64,000 bases of DNA from Takakia lepidozioides (lineage: Eukaryota > Streptophyta > Takakiopsida > Takakiales > Takakiaceae). The stretch lies in the NCBI GenBank assembly GCA_030704615.1, contig CM060732.1:29865053-29929052 (forward strand), given 5' to 3'. Positions within the stretch are counted from its first letter, which is position 1. Every line of letters begins with the position of its first letter. The translations under genes were made by a program, and so were the position numbers. This document shows, piece after piece, positions 1 through 10,429 of the stretch. The notes beneath the pieces are model-generated. The model searched no databases. It was not told the DNA's origin and saw only the letters and a program-made list of their open reading frames with translations.

Positions 1-2171
1 CAAACCTGCAATAGCAGCTCTGCCCAACATCAGTGGCTGAGCTCCCGAGTCCAACAAGACCCGCAGTGGCCAGTACTTCTTGCCTGCCGGTCCACTCAAA
101 GTGAAAATGTCATCCTGGTTGTCTAACAAGACAACTCCAGGTGTCACCATGGCGCGCTCAAAGGCTGGCTTAGCTGGCAGCTCCGTCAACCTGACAGCTG
201 CAGCTTGCCATGGCCCAGCCGTGGCAATCTTGACCCTCAAATCCGAGGATCCCTCTGCCACTACACCTTCCACTAACTCCGCAGAAGATGAAGTGACCTC
301 CCCACTCTTATAGAGTGTTGCTGCTAGTCTGAACACTGCAGCTGGTCTTACCCCCGGCGTTGCAATCATGGTTGCCGAGAACAGTGGGGCTTGACACACA
401 GAGGTGGCCGCCCCCAACAACACACTGGCTGCACTAGCCTTGGCAGCAAGTGTCAATGCTGCACGTGTCCCAATGACACAATAACCTCCGCCTCGGTATC
501 CGTGGGACGAGAATTAGGTGCCATGGATGTCATCAACACTATCTCCGCCAAAATGAATGATTGAGGCATCCTAGGCTGACGGCTTGCCTCCCCACGTCGT
601 GAATCCAACTCCACCTCTGCACCTCGTGGCTCAGGAACTCGTGCTGCCATGGCACTGGTACCACCTGAGCTGTGGCCATGGCATCAAGCCTTTGCTCTAG
701 CTGCTGAAGCCGATTGGCCATACCTTAGTCAATGCCCTGACGTCCACGTCCTTGGCCATACTGTGCTTGCCCTTGTCTTGCACCTCGTGCCTGAGCACCT
801 CATCCTCTCTGAGATGCTCCACCTCACCCTCAGCCACCATTGTTACCTTGGAACTAGCCTCGCCGGAACTCAGGGTGCAAGTCATAACACTGGGCATCTC
901 CATGCCCATACTTGCCACAATGCCCACACTGCAAACTGTGCAGGCTGTGCTTGTGCCGGCCCTTTGCCACTTTCAGGGCAATTTTTCTTGACATGGGGTC
1001 CTCCACATATCCAACATACCACCCCTGGTTGTTGTTGGCCTGCAAAAGAAGCTACTGGCCTCTGCACCTGAGGTCCCCTATAAGCTCCATGGAATTTGGG
1101 TTGGGCAACCTTGCCCCCCTGACCACGCTGTTGGGCAGTCCCTTGTACCTATTGGCTGGCAGCTGCGCCTTGTGCAGGCATGTCCTTGCCAAATCCAATG
1201 GTAACAACTCGCTCCTCCACCATGTTGAGCTCAATCCGCTCAGCCAGCAGAAACACATCTGCTAATGTGGGTTGGGCCGCTTGTAATAGGGTTGCATCCC
1301 GCACCCTTCTCCTGAGCTCCTTGTTCAAAATTCCATACCAGAACTGGACTGCCTGAGCTTCAGTAACCCCTTGGGTCACACTTATCAAGCGCCTCATACG
1401 AGTGTAGGCCTCTCGCAAGCTCTCACTGGATTTGCGCTGGAAGTCTTGCAAACTTCGTAGCTTCTCTGTCCGTACGCCTAGGTAGTTCGTCCGCAACTCC
1501 TAGAAGAACTCCACCACCGGGTTGAATCTAGGCACATGTGATGTAGTCGTGGCAGGAGGAGTAGTAGCACCTTTTGAACTGGTACCACCTGCAGAAGTAC
1601 CGGCACTACTTGTTCCACTGCTAGTGCTGGCAGTGGGAGATATTGGTGCTGATACAGCTACTGGTCGCGTCGTGCCTTGAGTAATGGAGACGTAGTCAGG
1701 TGACCAATACATCCTCCACTCCTCAATCTCTGCTTCATGTCCTCGCCTAAACTCGTGGTAATCGTCCATAGGCCGGCCTTCCAAATGCTGGAACAGTCCC
1801 TTCCACGCCATGAATGGGGTGAACAGCTGTGGATTGCGCATCTGCTGCAAATCACACTAGCTGTCGAACTCCTGGATAAAGTCATCCAGTTCGATTGTGC
1901 CCATAGCTCTAGAGTACCTACAAAGCCCCTTGGTAGCTCCATACATCTCCTCCATGTTGTCCCACAACAATGGCAAATGAAACTGCACACCTGTTGATGA
2001 AGCCTCCGAGTCTGTGTCTGACTCTGCACTAGTTGAGGGTGGCGGTGAAGGTGGTCTGAAACGAACACCTCGTCTGGTGAACCCACTCTCACTGCTACTG
2101 CATGTAGCCGTACTCCCCTCAAAACCCTTGGGTAACTCCGTGATGACATTCACAACCCGCACCTCCCCCAC
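1..2171 (-). mobile_element. Element C: Ty3/gypsy-like gag and start of protease, decayed, runs off left edge
   Basis: Minus-strand frames collinear from 2171 down to base 1 make a retroelement gag followed by a protease. The gag N-terminus (2171-1857) is acidic and Ser/Pro-rich. A capsid-like part (about 1850-1149) has a helical segment containing FQRKSSESLREAYTRMRRLI, typical of Ty3/gypsy Gag. Two CCHC knuckles follow, CWICGGPHVKKNC at about 1016-978 and CGHCGKYGHGDAQC at about 928-887. The last bases (about 60-1) read LLDSGAQPLMLG, which carries the DSG active-site motif of a retroviral-type aspartic protease. In-frame stops near 1857 and 1499, and a frame change between the two knuckles, show that the copy is defective. 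RT and integrase would lie beyond the left edge. Its gag differs from that of elements A, B and D, so it is a separate family. Confidence 0.8.
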
Positions 2172-2703
2172 GTGACACTATAAGGCTCTAGTACTAATTC
2201 TAATAGTGACACGGGTGAGCACCTGTTGCGGATTAAGGGTCATATCCCAATGGCTAAGGGCACCTGCACCTGCATCCACCGCAAGAACTCCTATGGTTGG
2301 CTGGTCATCAACCCAGCCTCACCATAGAAGAAACACTGGTGGTCTTGCTGGTCATCACTCCAGCCTCACCACCGACAGCATACTCTAGGATCGACCGGTG
2401 ATCAAATCCGGCCTAATCCCTATGAAAGCAAGTGCCCACACAAAACCAACATGGCGCCCAGTCAAGCATGCAGGTGTTGGAGGGGATCCAAACACAAGAA
2501 ATCAAAACATCAACACCCCCACACCAAAATCCATCTGCAGTGTTGATCCTGCAGAACATCCCAGCCCAAAACCCTGGATTGACTGGCCTCCACCAAGAGA
2601 GGCTTTGGCAACTACAAGTACAAAGTAATGAAAATAGTAAAAAGAGGGAGGGGAAGAATAGAGGCCCGACCAAGCAAGATCTAATCCTGATCTATGCTAT
2701 CAA
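2172..2703. other. Unassigned spacer between elements C and B
   Basis: No coding frame is convincing here. A near-repeat occurs twice (about 2293-2325 and 2340-2375: a GGCTGGTCATCA-like segment followed by CCAGCCTCACCA). By position this could be the leader or LTR of element C, or the remains of the 3' end of element B. No LTR termini or primer-binding site could be fixed. Confidence 0.4.
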
Positions 2704-3713
2704 CTACCAGACTTCTCTCAAAGTGCCTCGCTCTGCATGATGGTAAGGTGTAGAAGGTATATCTATGTCCAAAAACCTGTTACTAATCTTATCCCAAGCT
2801 ACAGTAGCTCGCTCTAACAGTATGCGCACGACAGTTGTCAAATTGTTCCAAGCCGAATGAAACCATGAACGAAGTTGGGAATCCTTCTGCATCATAACTT
2901 TTGCATCATATAGGTACATATGAGGTGGCACTGAAGGTAAGACCCAATGATCCCCACTGGAATAACTCAGAAATTGGGATTGCATCCTCTGCTGCTTAAT
3001 GTGATAACGTGCTAGAAAACAAGCAGCATAGTATAATCCACAGCCCATGACAATACTTGATACCTCCTTGGTCTTGGTATAAATGTACCCATGTACAACT
3101 TGGAAGGAAATTAATTCCTTCAACATGGTACCTGCTTCAGACCAGTACCTCGCAAAGTGATGATCCTCAATGGGTCGATTGTTCGGAAGAACCTTAGTCC
3201 CAGTTGCCACTGGCAGCCAAATGCGCATGATCTGGTAGTAATGTGCCAACGACTGCGGAGGACTAAATTCCTTCCAAGCCAAATCCAACACAATGGGAAT
3301 TTGGTTGAAGGGCATAATCATAGCCCGACTGTACTCCCATGCAGCATGAGTCTTAGGTGGGTTAAAAACAGCATCCCCCCATACCTCATGTTGTGGTGTG
3401 GCTGTAGTAACAACAGGGTCAGCTACCTTCACAGCCACCTGCTGTGGTATTGGTACCACTGGCCCTTCTACCACTGGCATCTCCTATACCCCTTGCGAAG
3501 AAGACTGAAAAAATAGCTAACCTCCTGTGGGGCTTGCAAGTATCGAGTGAGAGAAAATGCACTCTCAATGCTTCCGTCCTTACGCCACTGCGTGAGAAAT
3601 AAAGCGAGTGTGTAATCCGTTACATCTGCCATAGCTACAAAACTAGTGCTTTGATTGCCCCTTCCGTCGAGACCTTGGCTATTCAGAGCCACCCCGACTC
3701 TTCCGCTCATAAC
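2704..3713 (-). pseudogene. ORF3 of element B, middle deleted
   Basis: The N-terminal part (3713 down to about 3525) contains DYTLALFLTQW, matching the start of ORF3 in element A. The C-terminal part (3480-2704, about 258 codons) contains NQIPIVLDLAWKEFSPPQS and SIVMGCGLYYAACFLARYH, matching its end. About 816 codons between them are missing, and the join leaves the two parts in different frames. The last ~60 codons diverge from element A after VMMQKDSQ, so the 3' end may be recombined. The function of ORF3 is unknown; see the entry for 13380-17221. Confidence 0.75.
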
Positions 3714-4187
3714 ACTTCCTATTTCTTGTTCTTGTTTCTTGGAGGGAACCACCTGCATGTAATTCGCACTCCTGATTGGCTGTGGACTGCTTAGGTAATT
3801 TCTTAATTCCACCCCCCTCCATGGACATTCCCACCTGGAATGTCCAGTAGGACAGCACATATGGCTTAGGTTTCCCTTTTTTGTACTCGGAAAGGGTTCC
3901 GTTACCCTTGCACTGAATGCATTAATGGGCTCACAATTAGTATTAGCTGTTGTACCGGGTAGGTACTTTGACGGCCCGATTTGTCCGTTTGCATGATGAG
4001 ACCCTTTTTTGCAATTGATGCAGTGCGGTGTGCCACGCCTTAGTGGCCACGTGTCCGTTTCTAAACATGCCCCCGACTTCCCCTCTCCGCGTGGCATATT
4101 CTCCAAGTTTGACTTCCAAACTTCCTCTTCACTCGATGGCCACTTTTCTAACGTTAATTCACGTCCACCTGTCACTGACCCTATGGA

Positions 4188-4397
4188 CTGTGTGTATGGG
4201 CTGTGTTGGGCTGTGACAGGCTGTGTGGCACTGTGGTGGGCTGTGATAGGCTGTGTGACACTGTGATGGGGGGTGTGAGGCGGTTAGTGTCAAGTGTGTC
4301 ACGCTGTGATGGGCTGTTGTGATAGGCTTGTGTCACGCTGTGATGGGCTGTGATAGGTTGTGTCACCCTGTGATGGGTTGTGATAGGCTGTGTGACA
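4188..4397. repeat. Short tandem repeats (CACAGCC-type) between integrase tail and ORF3 of element B
   Basis: Irregular tandem array of 9-20-base units built on GTGATGGGCTGTGATAGGCTGTG on the plus strand, that is, CACAGCC repeats in the sense of the element. It sits where element A has the array at 17617-17829. It stays partly open in the element's reading direction, giving Thr/His/Ser/Gln-rich translations. Confidence 0.85.
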
Positions 4398-4400
4398 CTT

Positions 4401-4940
4401 GTACTTCCCGCCCTGGTCATACACGCTCGGCTTAACGACAAGTGCTCCATACTCCGTTGGTATCACTGGCGCAGCCCGTGACTGCTTTTGCGTTTCAACA
4501 TGCAAATCGTGCTGCAATGGTTTGTCATGGATACCACTATACCCCATCAACTTATTGGCATTGACTCTTCCCAGCATCTCTTTGTTAATGGTTTGTAACA
4601 TGGCGGTGTTGTTATCATACATCTTCTGTATGACATAAGCGTTTTCCATGGTGATTTAAGCTTAGAAGCTTTAATCTCTCCTTCTTCTGCAACCAGAGAA
4701 CCAATATCCCCGTCTTAAAGTCTTTAATTTGCCTCATCAAACTGTTCCTTCCTCTTCATCAAAATTCTGGTCATGTTATCAGCTGCATCAGCACGTACTT
4801 CTTCCACATGGTATAAATCATGTTTCCTGACCTTAATTGAATCTTCCAATTCCATTCTCTTTCCCCATTCAGTTCTCATGGTAGATAACAAGAATTCCAC
4901 TGGAAGTAAAGCTTCCATACCATAAACTAATTGGAATGGT
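4401..4940 (-). pseudogene. Integrase C-terminal tail of element B
   Basis: Reads PFQLVYGMEALLPVEF, MRTEWGKRMELEDSIKVRKH and a tail containing GYSGIHDKPLQHDLHVE. These match the region after the catalytic core of integrase in element A (18370 down to about 17850). The catalytic DDE residues are absent because the core is deleted. The first ~30 codons are fused in frame to the gag zinc-knuckle reading frame across 4940/4941. Confidence 0.8.
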
Positions 4941-6043
4941 ATGTGAGCTGCCACCACTGGCCCCTCATTCACAGGAGCTCTCACCTCATTCTGGTGTCTG
5001 ATCCAGAATGGACAGGCTGCCTTGCGATGGCCTGCCTGATTACAATAGTAACACAGTTCTTCCCCATTAGGTCCTCGCCTTGGTCTGTTCTGGAATTGTT
5101 TCTGTAATCCTGATTCCTTGGTGGTAATTCCCCCTTGGATTACCCTGATAGTTGTCTCTGGAATTTCCTTGGTAATTCCCTCTTGAATTACCTCTCCCTT
5201 CCATGCCATTGTTATAACCACCAGGCCTACCATAGTGGTCCTGATCACTGTTTCTTCTTGACTGGGGCTGCACTTGATGCACCCTTACTTGCCTAGGTTC
5301 TCTAGCTGCTGTCCTTCTGTTGTAGTAACAATTCTCAGTAGAATGGTTTATCCATTTTACAGATAGTAAATGTTTCCTTTCATGTGGCATTCAGTGGTGG
5401 TATGGCCTTCATTCTAGCACTTTGCACACCAAACACCCTTCCTCCAATGTGTTGCAGCTTGTGGGCATTTTACTTTTCAAGATTTCTTCTAATCTTTCCT
5501 CATAGATATCCTCTTCAACTTTTCCTTCCTCTTACTCTCCTTTTCAACTCTTGCTCTTCTTCCTCATCTGACTCATCCTCGGAGTCCTCATCATCTCTTT
5601 CTCTCTCCTGAGCATTCCAATTGCTCAATATGTTCGCTGTTTCAAATGCCTCCTCCACTGTATTATGGGGTAACATATCCACTTTCTTTTGCAACTCTGG
5701 TCTTAGTTCACTCAAAAACCAAGTCTTCTATAAACCTGGTGCTGATACAGCAGCCAGCTTTTTCATCATCAATTCCATCTTTTCCATTATACTCCTCAAA
5801 CAGTTTCATGCTTCTTTTGCTTTAATGTTGTAAACTTCCATACACTTCATCCTCAGTTTTACTTGTCCTGAACCTATTTCGGAATATTGTATTCAAGCCA
5901 TTCCAGGTTAGGAAATGATTATCAGGGAATCTTGCATACCATTCACTTGCTTCTTATAAGTGAACAAGGAAACAGTCTCATCTTGCATCATCGCCATTCT
6001 CATTGTTTCACAATACACATGTGCTCAAATTGCTAATGTGTAC
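4941..6043 (-). pseudogene. gag of element B, truncated at its 5' side
   Basis: Gag-like frames include the knuckle CYYCNQAGHRKAAC (about 5060-5020), a basic Arg/Gly/Asn-rich stretch (about 5248-5100), and a conserved acidic helix region (5715-5515) matching element A at 22797-22531. Frame changes near 5390 and 5515, and many small indels from 5700 to 6043, break it. Homology to A ends at 6043, where the TGTTAGAGG terminus of the D LTR begins. Confidence 0.75.
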
Positions 6044-6994
6044 TGTTAGAGGACTGTCTGGGACTTAGACACTTATACGGGATCTGTAGGGTACCCTTAA
6101 TTTTAGCACAGACTGAGACCTACAGGAGCCTTATGGGTGACAACAGCGCACTGTAGTAGAGGGGGGTTACACAGCCCGTCACAGTCGTCACAGTCATCAC
6201 AGCCAACACAGCCAACACAGCCCGTCACAGTCGTCACAGCCAACACAGCCATCACAGCCAACACAGCCACACAGCCAGTCACAGCCCGATACAGCCGTCA
6301 CAGTTTCACACAGCCAGTCACAGCTTGACACAACTGTCACGATCATAGGGAAAGCGAGCGAGAGCAGGGCAGGGAGGGAGGGAACGACGTGGGGAACACA
6401 ACATGCAAATGGAAAATGTTAGTTCACGGACGACGGTTAGTGAGGAACGGTTAGAGCCACGGGTAGGGGATTTTGATGGAAGCACTTGACGGGGGGGGGG
6501 GGGGGGGTTATTGGTCATGCATGAGAGGAGATCGGCGGAGAGCAAGATCGGAGATGGCCAGAGCACGGGTGAAGGAGGGAAGATGATTAGTAGTGGTTGT
6601 ATATGCAAAGTTGTTTTGTGTATGATATTGGAGAGCAGATTAGAGACACAATGGCTTCGGCCTGATACCTAATAACTCATAATGTGATACTTTATACGAT
6701 ACAATCATACTGTGTAGAGAGATCTGAGTGAAGCTGTGGAATGAATTGATGAGTTGATGGAATCCGATAGATTGATGGAAGCAAAACTGATACTTAATAT
6801 CAATGTAAGGTAGCTAACATGAAGAGGAAAGGGAAACAAAATAGGAGGGGAAACACCCCCCATGAACACTAGCTGTAGGTCATGACTGATTGTTCTGCGC
6901 GGGCTGAGAGTACTTAGAGATTTCCAACTCTTCTATCTTGGAGTTTCCGCCTTGGATAGCGAAGGGATGGGTGAGTTGTAAAAGCCGAGCGACA
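6044..6994 (+). repeat. 5' LTR of element D (951 bp)
   Basis: Begins TGTTAGAGGACTGTC at 6044 and ends GAGCGACA at 6994. It has TG...CA termini and is collinear, in inverted orientation, with the 3' LTR of element A (13341-12347) and the truncated LTR at 25232-24568. The U3 side holds CACAGCC-type repeats (6171-6340) and a run of 17 G (6491-6507). The LTR contains the start codon region of ORF1 (about 6884-6994). Confidence 0.85.
6171..6340. repeat. CACAGCC-type tandem repeats in U3 of the D LTR
   Basis: Units of 9-10 bases such as GTCACAGTC, ATCACAGCC and AACACAGCC are repeated with variation. The matching array in the left LTR of element A is at 12967-13220 on the opposite strand. It is the same motif, in the same sense orientation, as the internal array between integrase and ORF3. 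Confidence 0.85.
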
Positions 6995-7977
6995 TTTGGT
7001 GACTACTGGGGATCTGGGTCAGAACAACCAGATGTGACAGGCATCTGGGGGATCATGGTGATGGAGAATTAAAGAATTGATTGTGAATCAAATTCCTTGT
7101 GAAACTGAGAAGGAAAGATTGTTCAAACGATTCTTCAGAGGTTTTGGAACCCATTACCGGACGGTTTGTAAGAAAACATTCTTAGAGAGTGCATGTGATT
7201 TGCTAATCCGGGAAGGGGTCTGGAGAAAGGAGTGATAAAGAAATTTATCAGGTAGCCTGTAGAGGAAGAGGCACGTTGCGTTACCAACATTGGTTTATGT
7301 TGATAGCCTTGCTATCCATAAGCGAGTTAGAGTTTGCAGGCTGGGAAGAAAGAAAGGTGGAATATTTTATACTAATAGGCATGAAGAGCTTGTACTGGTA
7401 AAGAATTGATTCCAAAGGATATTTTTGTGGATCAAACTCCACACCAAGAACAGCTTTCCAGACGTGTTTGCCATATGGTTATAGGTAATGGAGACTTCAA
7501 GTAAGTAACCAAGGTCTGCATTGAAGCTTGAAAAGAAAACCCGGCAGATACGAGAGATATTACAGAAGAGAGTTTTGGTTATTGCCACATTAAAAGAATG
7601 AAAGACATGGGACTGAGGGTGATGAAAGAGAAGCTAGACGCCAGAGATATTCAGCAAAAAGAGAAAGCTATCTGAAAGCTCAATTATCCTATCTTTGGGA
7701 CGAGAGGAATAGACATTGGGGAATCATCTGGACCTCTCACACCATAAGATCAAAGAGACATCACCATACCGGAAAAGAACTAGAGTTGGATGCCACTCCT
7801 TCTGTTTTCTTTGCAAGAAAGATTAAGGGAATTGGTAAGAAAGAAGATCAATCACGAGGTGAAAGATCTGGGGTACATCCCTGGATAAAAGTTTGACAAA
7901 AAATCTTGATAAGAGTTGGCATGGAACACCAAAAGCGGAGAGAGGAACCTCCAGTTTCTGAAGCGGGCGGGTTGAAG
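6995..7977 (+). mobile_element. Element D internal start: primer-binding site, ORF1 relic and gag N-terminus
   Basis: Two or three bases after the LTR end lies TGGTGACTACTGGGGA (6997-7012), a slightly degraded version of the tRNA-Arg-like primer site of element A. From 7050 to 7590 the sequence aligns with ORF1 of A, with many indels. From about 7622 it aligns with the gag start (DEREARRQRYSAKRESYLKA in A), again out of frame in places. The copy is clearly decayed. It continues into the assembly gap at 7978 and nothing recognisable as D resumes after it. Confidence 0.75.
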
Positions 7978-8477
7978 NNNNNNNNNNNNNNNNNNNNNNN
8001 NNNNNNNNNNNNNNNNNNNNNNNNNNNNNNNNNNNNNNNNNNNNNNNNNNNNNNNNNNNNNNNNNNNNNNNNNNNNNNNNNNNNNNNNNNNNNNNNNNNN
8101 NNNNNNNNNNNNNNNNNNNNNNNNNNNNNNNNNNNNNNNNNNNNNNNNNNNNNNNNNNNNNNNNNNNNNNNNNNNNNNNNNNNNNNNNNNNNNNNNNNNN
8201 NNNNNNNNNNNNNNNNNNNNNNNNNNNNNNNNNNNNNNNNNNNNNNNNNNNNNNNNNNNNNNNNNNNNNNNNNNNNNNNNNNNNNNNNNNNNNNNNNNNN
8301 NNNNNNNNNNNNNNNNNNNNNNNNNNNNNNNNNNNNNNNNNNNNNNNNNNNNNNNNNNNNNNNNNNNNNNNNNNNNNNNNNNNNNNNNNNNNNNNNNNNN
8401 NNNNNNNNNNNNNNNNNNNNNNNNNNNNNNNNNNNNNNNNNNNNNNNNNNNNNNNNNNNNNNNNNNNNNNNNNNNNN
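7978..8477. other. Assembly gap, exactly 500 N
   Basis: A run of 500 undetermined bases, a round number typical of a placeholder gap of unknown true size. Any reading frame drawn across it is meaningless. Confidence 0.99.
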
Positions 8478-9235
8478 GTCATAACGAACGGCTGAAAACG
8501 GCTCACAGTAAGGCCGGAGGCTATCTTTTGGCAAAGAACTTCAAACGTTCAGCACAACCTAGTACCACACAAACCCTGGACAGTTCCCCCTCCGTGACGC
8601 GTCTAGATTGCCCTGCTAGAAAGGGCTGACCCCCAACCCATCACTCTTCAAGCCACAGAATAGCAGGAAACTCCTTTTTTACTAAGGACTTGTGCTTTGA
8701 GGGTGCCTGAAATAAAACTTAACTTAACTGGCTTTCGAAAGGGGCCTCCCTCAACCTTGGGTTTGAGCCTCTTCTTTTCAGCTGCTGCCTGAGTCTGCAA
8801 ATGCTGCACGCAACACTGCTCCTAACCTCCCACCTTCAATTCTTAGCTTGCATGTCTTACTTTGTCCAGTCTCTTGCTTGTTGCTCCCACTGCTTGCTAG
8901 GCTGGTGATGCATATCTGCAGAGGACCAGCAGCTCCCTCCATGTGTGGATCACCCCTTCTTGAGTCCCATTCCCCATCCATTGTACAGTTCTGATGTCTA
9001 TATAAGACGGTGGGAAGAGATATGGCTGGTTTGTTGCAAGGACTAAACAATGTTGCAATGAGGCAGCTGCAAGCTGCCCATCAAAGACTTAGAAGGCCAT
9101 CAGCTCTTTGGTTTGTTGTGCCCTGTTTCTTTCACGCTCAGCTCTCTCTAATGGTCTCTTCCTGAGCTGACAGTGCCCAACCTGTCGACTTCTCCACATT
9201 CTCTTTCACATCTCTACCGTCAGGTTGCTCTACCG
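8478..9235. other. No gene seen
   Basis: Moderately GC-balanced sequence with only short frames and no recognisable protein similarity, LTR ends or RNA genes. Confidence 0.5.
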
Positions 9236-9239
9236 AGAC

Positions 9240-9420
9240 ATCGCCAGCTCGCCGCTCCCGCTTCTTCCTGTTCTTAACAACGTCCTCTGCCTCCTTCAAT
9301 TGCCCCACATGGCCAGAAGGTTCACCACACAGTTGAAGTCATCCACTGTAGAAGTGAGGCCATCATCTTGACTTACGGAATCAAAGCGCCCCCATGGCTA
9401 CATGCAAAGAGAACCCATGA
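9240..9420 (-). pseudogene. Relic fragment of a PPR gene (E-domain region)
   Basis: The minus strand reads, with one frame change, VSQDDGLTSTVDDFNCVVNL followed by LKEAEDVV. This corresponds to the VSQDHGITLAMEHFGCMVDL...RLDEAEEF segment just before the E domain of the PPR-DYW gene at 31973-34428. At DNA level it shares the segment CCCCCATGGCTACATGCA with that gene (near 32745). Only about 60 codons are recognisable. There is no start, no DYW domain and no longer repeat array. Confidence 0.55.
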
Positions 9421-10342
9421 TACAAGCCTCCATTTTGCAGTCCTTCACACAGCTGACAGCCACCACGCCGGGCAAGTCCTACACCTTTCTTTCGATCCCC
9501 CTAGTAGTCCGGACGGATGCCCAACCGTGGCTTGGAAGAGCGCCAGCTCCACACCACACTTACCCAATGTACTTAGCAGCACACGCCTTACCACTCGTAG
9601 CTGTGTTCTTATGCCGTGCGATCGTCCACTCCTGATATGCCTCTCAATCCAATCCAGCTTCCGTTCGATCCATCCCCTGCGCTGCGGCCTCACCCTCTCA
9701 GTGGAGCCTCCCTGACAAATGGGAGCACAGGACGCGGTTATGTTCTCAACGCTGTGACCAGGCTCCACTTTGCCAAGTACCTCTCCCCAAAAAGCAGACC
9801 GACCTGATTCCACATGAGTTCGTCTCCATGCGCGCAGGCTGCAGTGTGAAGAAGCTTGAAAGTGGCAGGCAGCCATGGCCGAGCTGCGTCGGTGCGCTCA
9901 ATCACCACTCTACCTATACCCCCCCGAGTCCCACCATTGCGACTGAGGATGTGAGACGAACTCAAGCTAGAGCCATTCTATGCTCATTGCTTGAGCTGTG
10001 TACAAGACCATGACCATCTATATTATAATAGTGCTTAAAAAACAAAAACATCATATCTAGCTTAGCATTGGAAAAACTAGATGAGCAGGCATCTCTCTCG
10101 AGTGATAAGAAAGCTAAGAACACACTCTTACACAAGAAACATGAAATCCATCTCATCATCACTCTTCAGATAATAGTCGAGGAGCCAGGGCACACCCACA
10201 AGCTATGGGACTCCACCCCCAACAACAACTATCCTCCCATCATAAGTACACTCAGTTCTAAACGATGAAGGAGCTCGGTCGCGCAGGCTCAACTCGAGAG
10301 AGATGAGCCGCACGACTGACGCTCGCGTGAAGATAAGACGGT
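9421..10342. other. No gene seen
   Basis: Several overlapping frames of 60-140 codons exist on both strands, but none shows a domain, composition or splice pattern that supports a gene. Confidence 0.4.
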
Positions 10343-10429
10343 TCAGGTGTCAAACTAAACTTGACACCTGACTTAACACTTGAACTAAATCCAAGTGTTA
10401 AATACAAATAACTAGCTTTATTCTAGTTA
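10343..10429. repeat. Three consecutive perfect inverted repeats (hairpins)
   Basis: Hairpin 1 has 11-bp arms TCAGGTGTCAA (10343-10353) and TTGACACCTGA (10361-10371). Hairpin 2 has 10-bp arms TTAACACTTG (10373-10382) and CAAGTGTTAA (10392-10401). Hairpin 3 has 7-bp arms TAACTAG (10409-10415) and CTAGTTA (10423-10429). Loops are 7, 9 and 7 bases. They follow each other with 1- and 7-base gaps. No gene is clearly attached. Confidence 0.8.

Larger units (their letters stand above)
2704..6043 (-). mobile_element. Element B: internally deleted copy of the element A family
   Basis: In minus-strand order this contains gag (6043-4941), the integrase tail (4940-4400), the CACAGCC repeat spacer (4397-4188) and ORF3 pieces (3713-2704). 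Each matches element A closely at protein level. Two blocks present in A are absent. The protease, RT, RNase H and integrase core is gone: the join at 4940/4941 corresponds to A positions 18373 and 21953, a loss of about 3.58 kb. The middle of ORF3 is also gone: the join near 3515-3525 corresponds to A positions of about 17030 and 14580, a loss of about 2.45 kb. No LTR belonging to B is recognised. The gag end is cut at 6043 by the LTR of element D, and the far end near 2704 is undefined. Confidence 0.8.

Noticed and set aside
2440-2480. ATGGCGCCCAGT near 2450 as a primer-binding site of a plus-strand element
   Set aside because: No LTR end with TG...CA precedes it and no plus-strand gag follows.
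7823-8534. Long open frames around 7.8-8.5 kb
   Set aside because: They exist only because they run across 500 undetermined bases.
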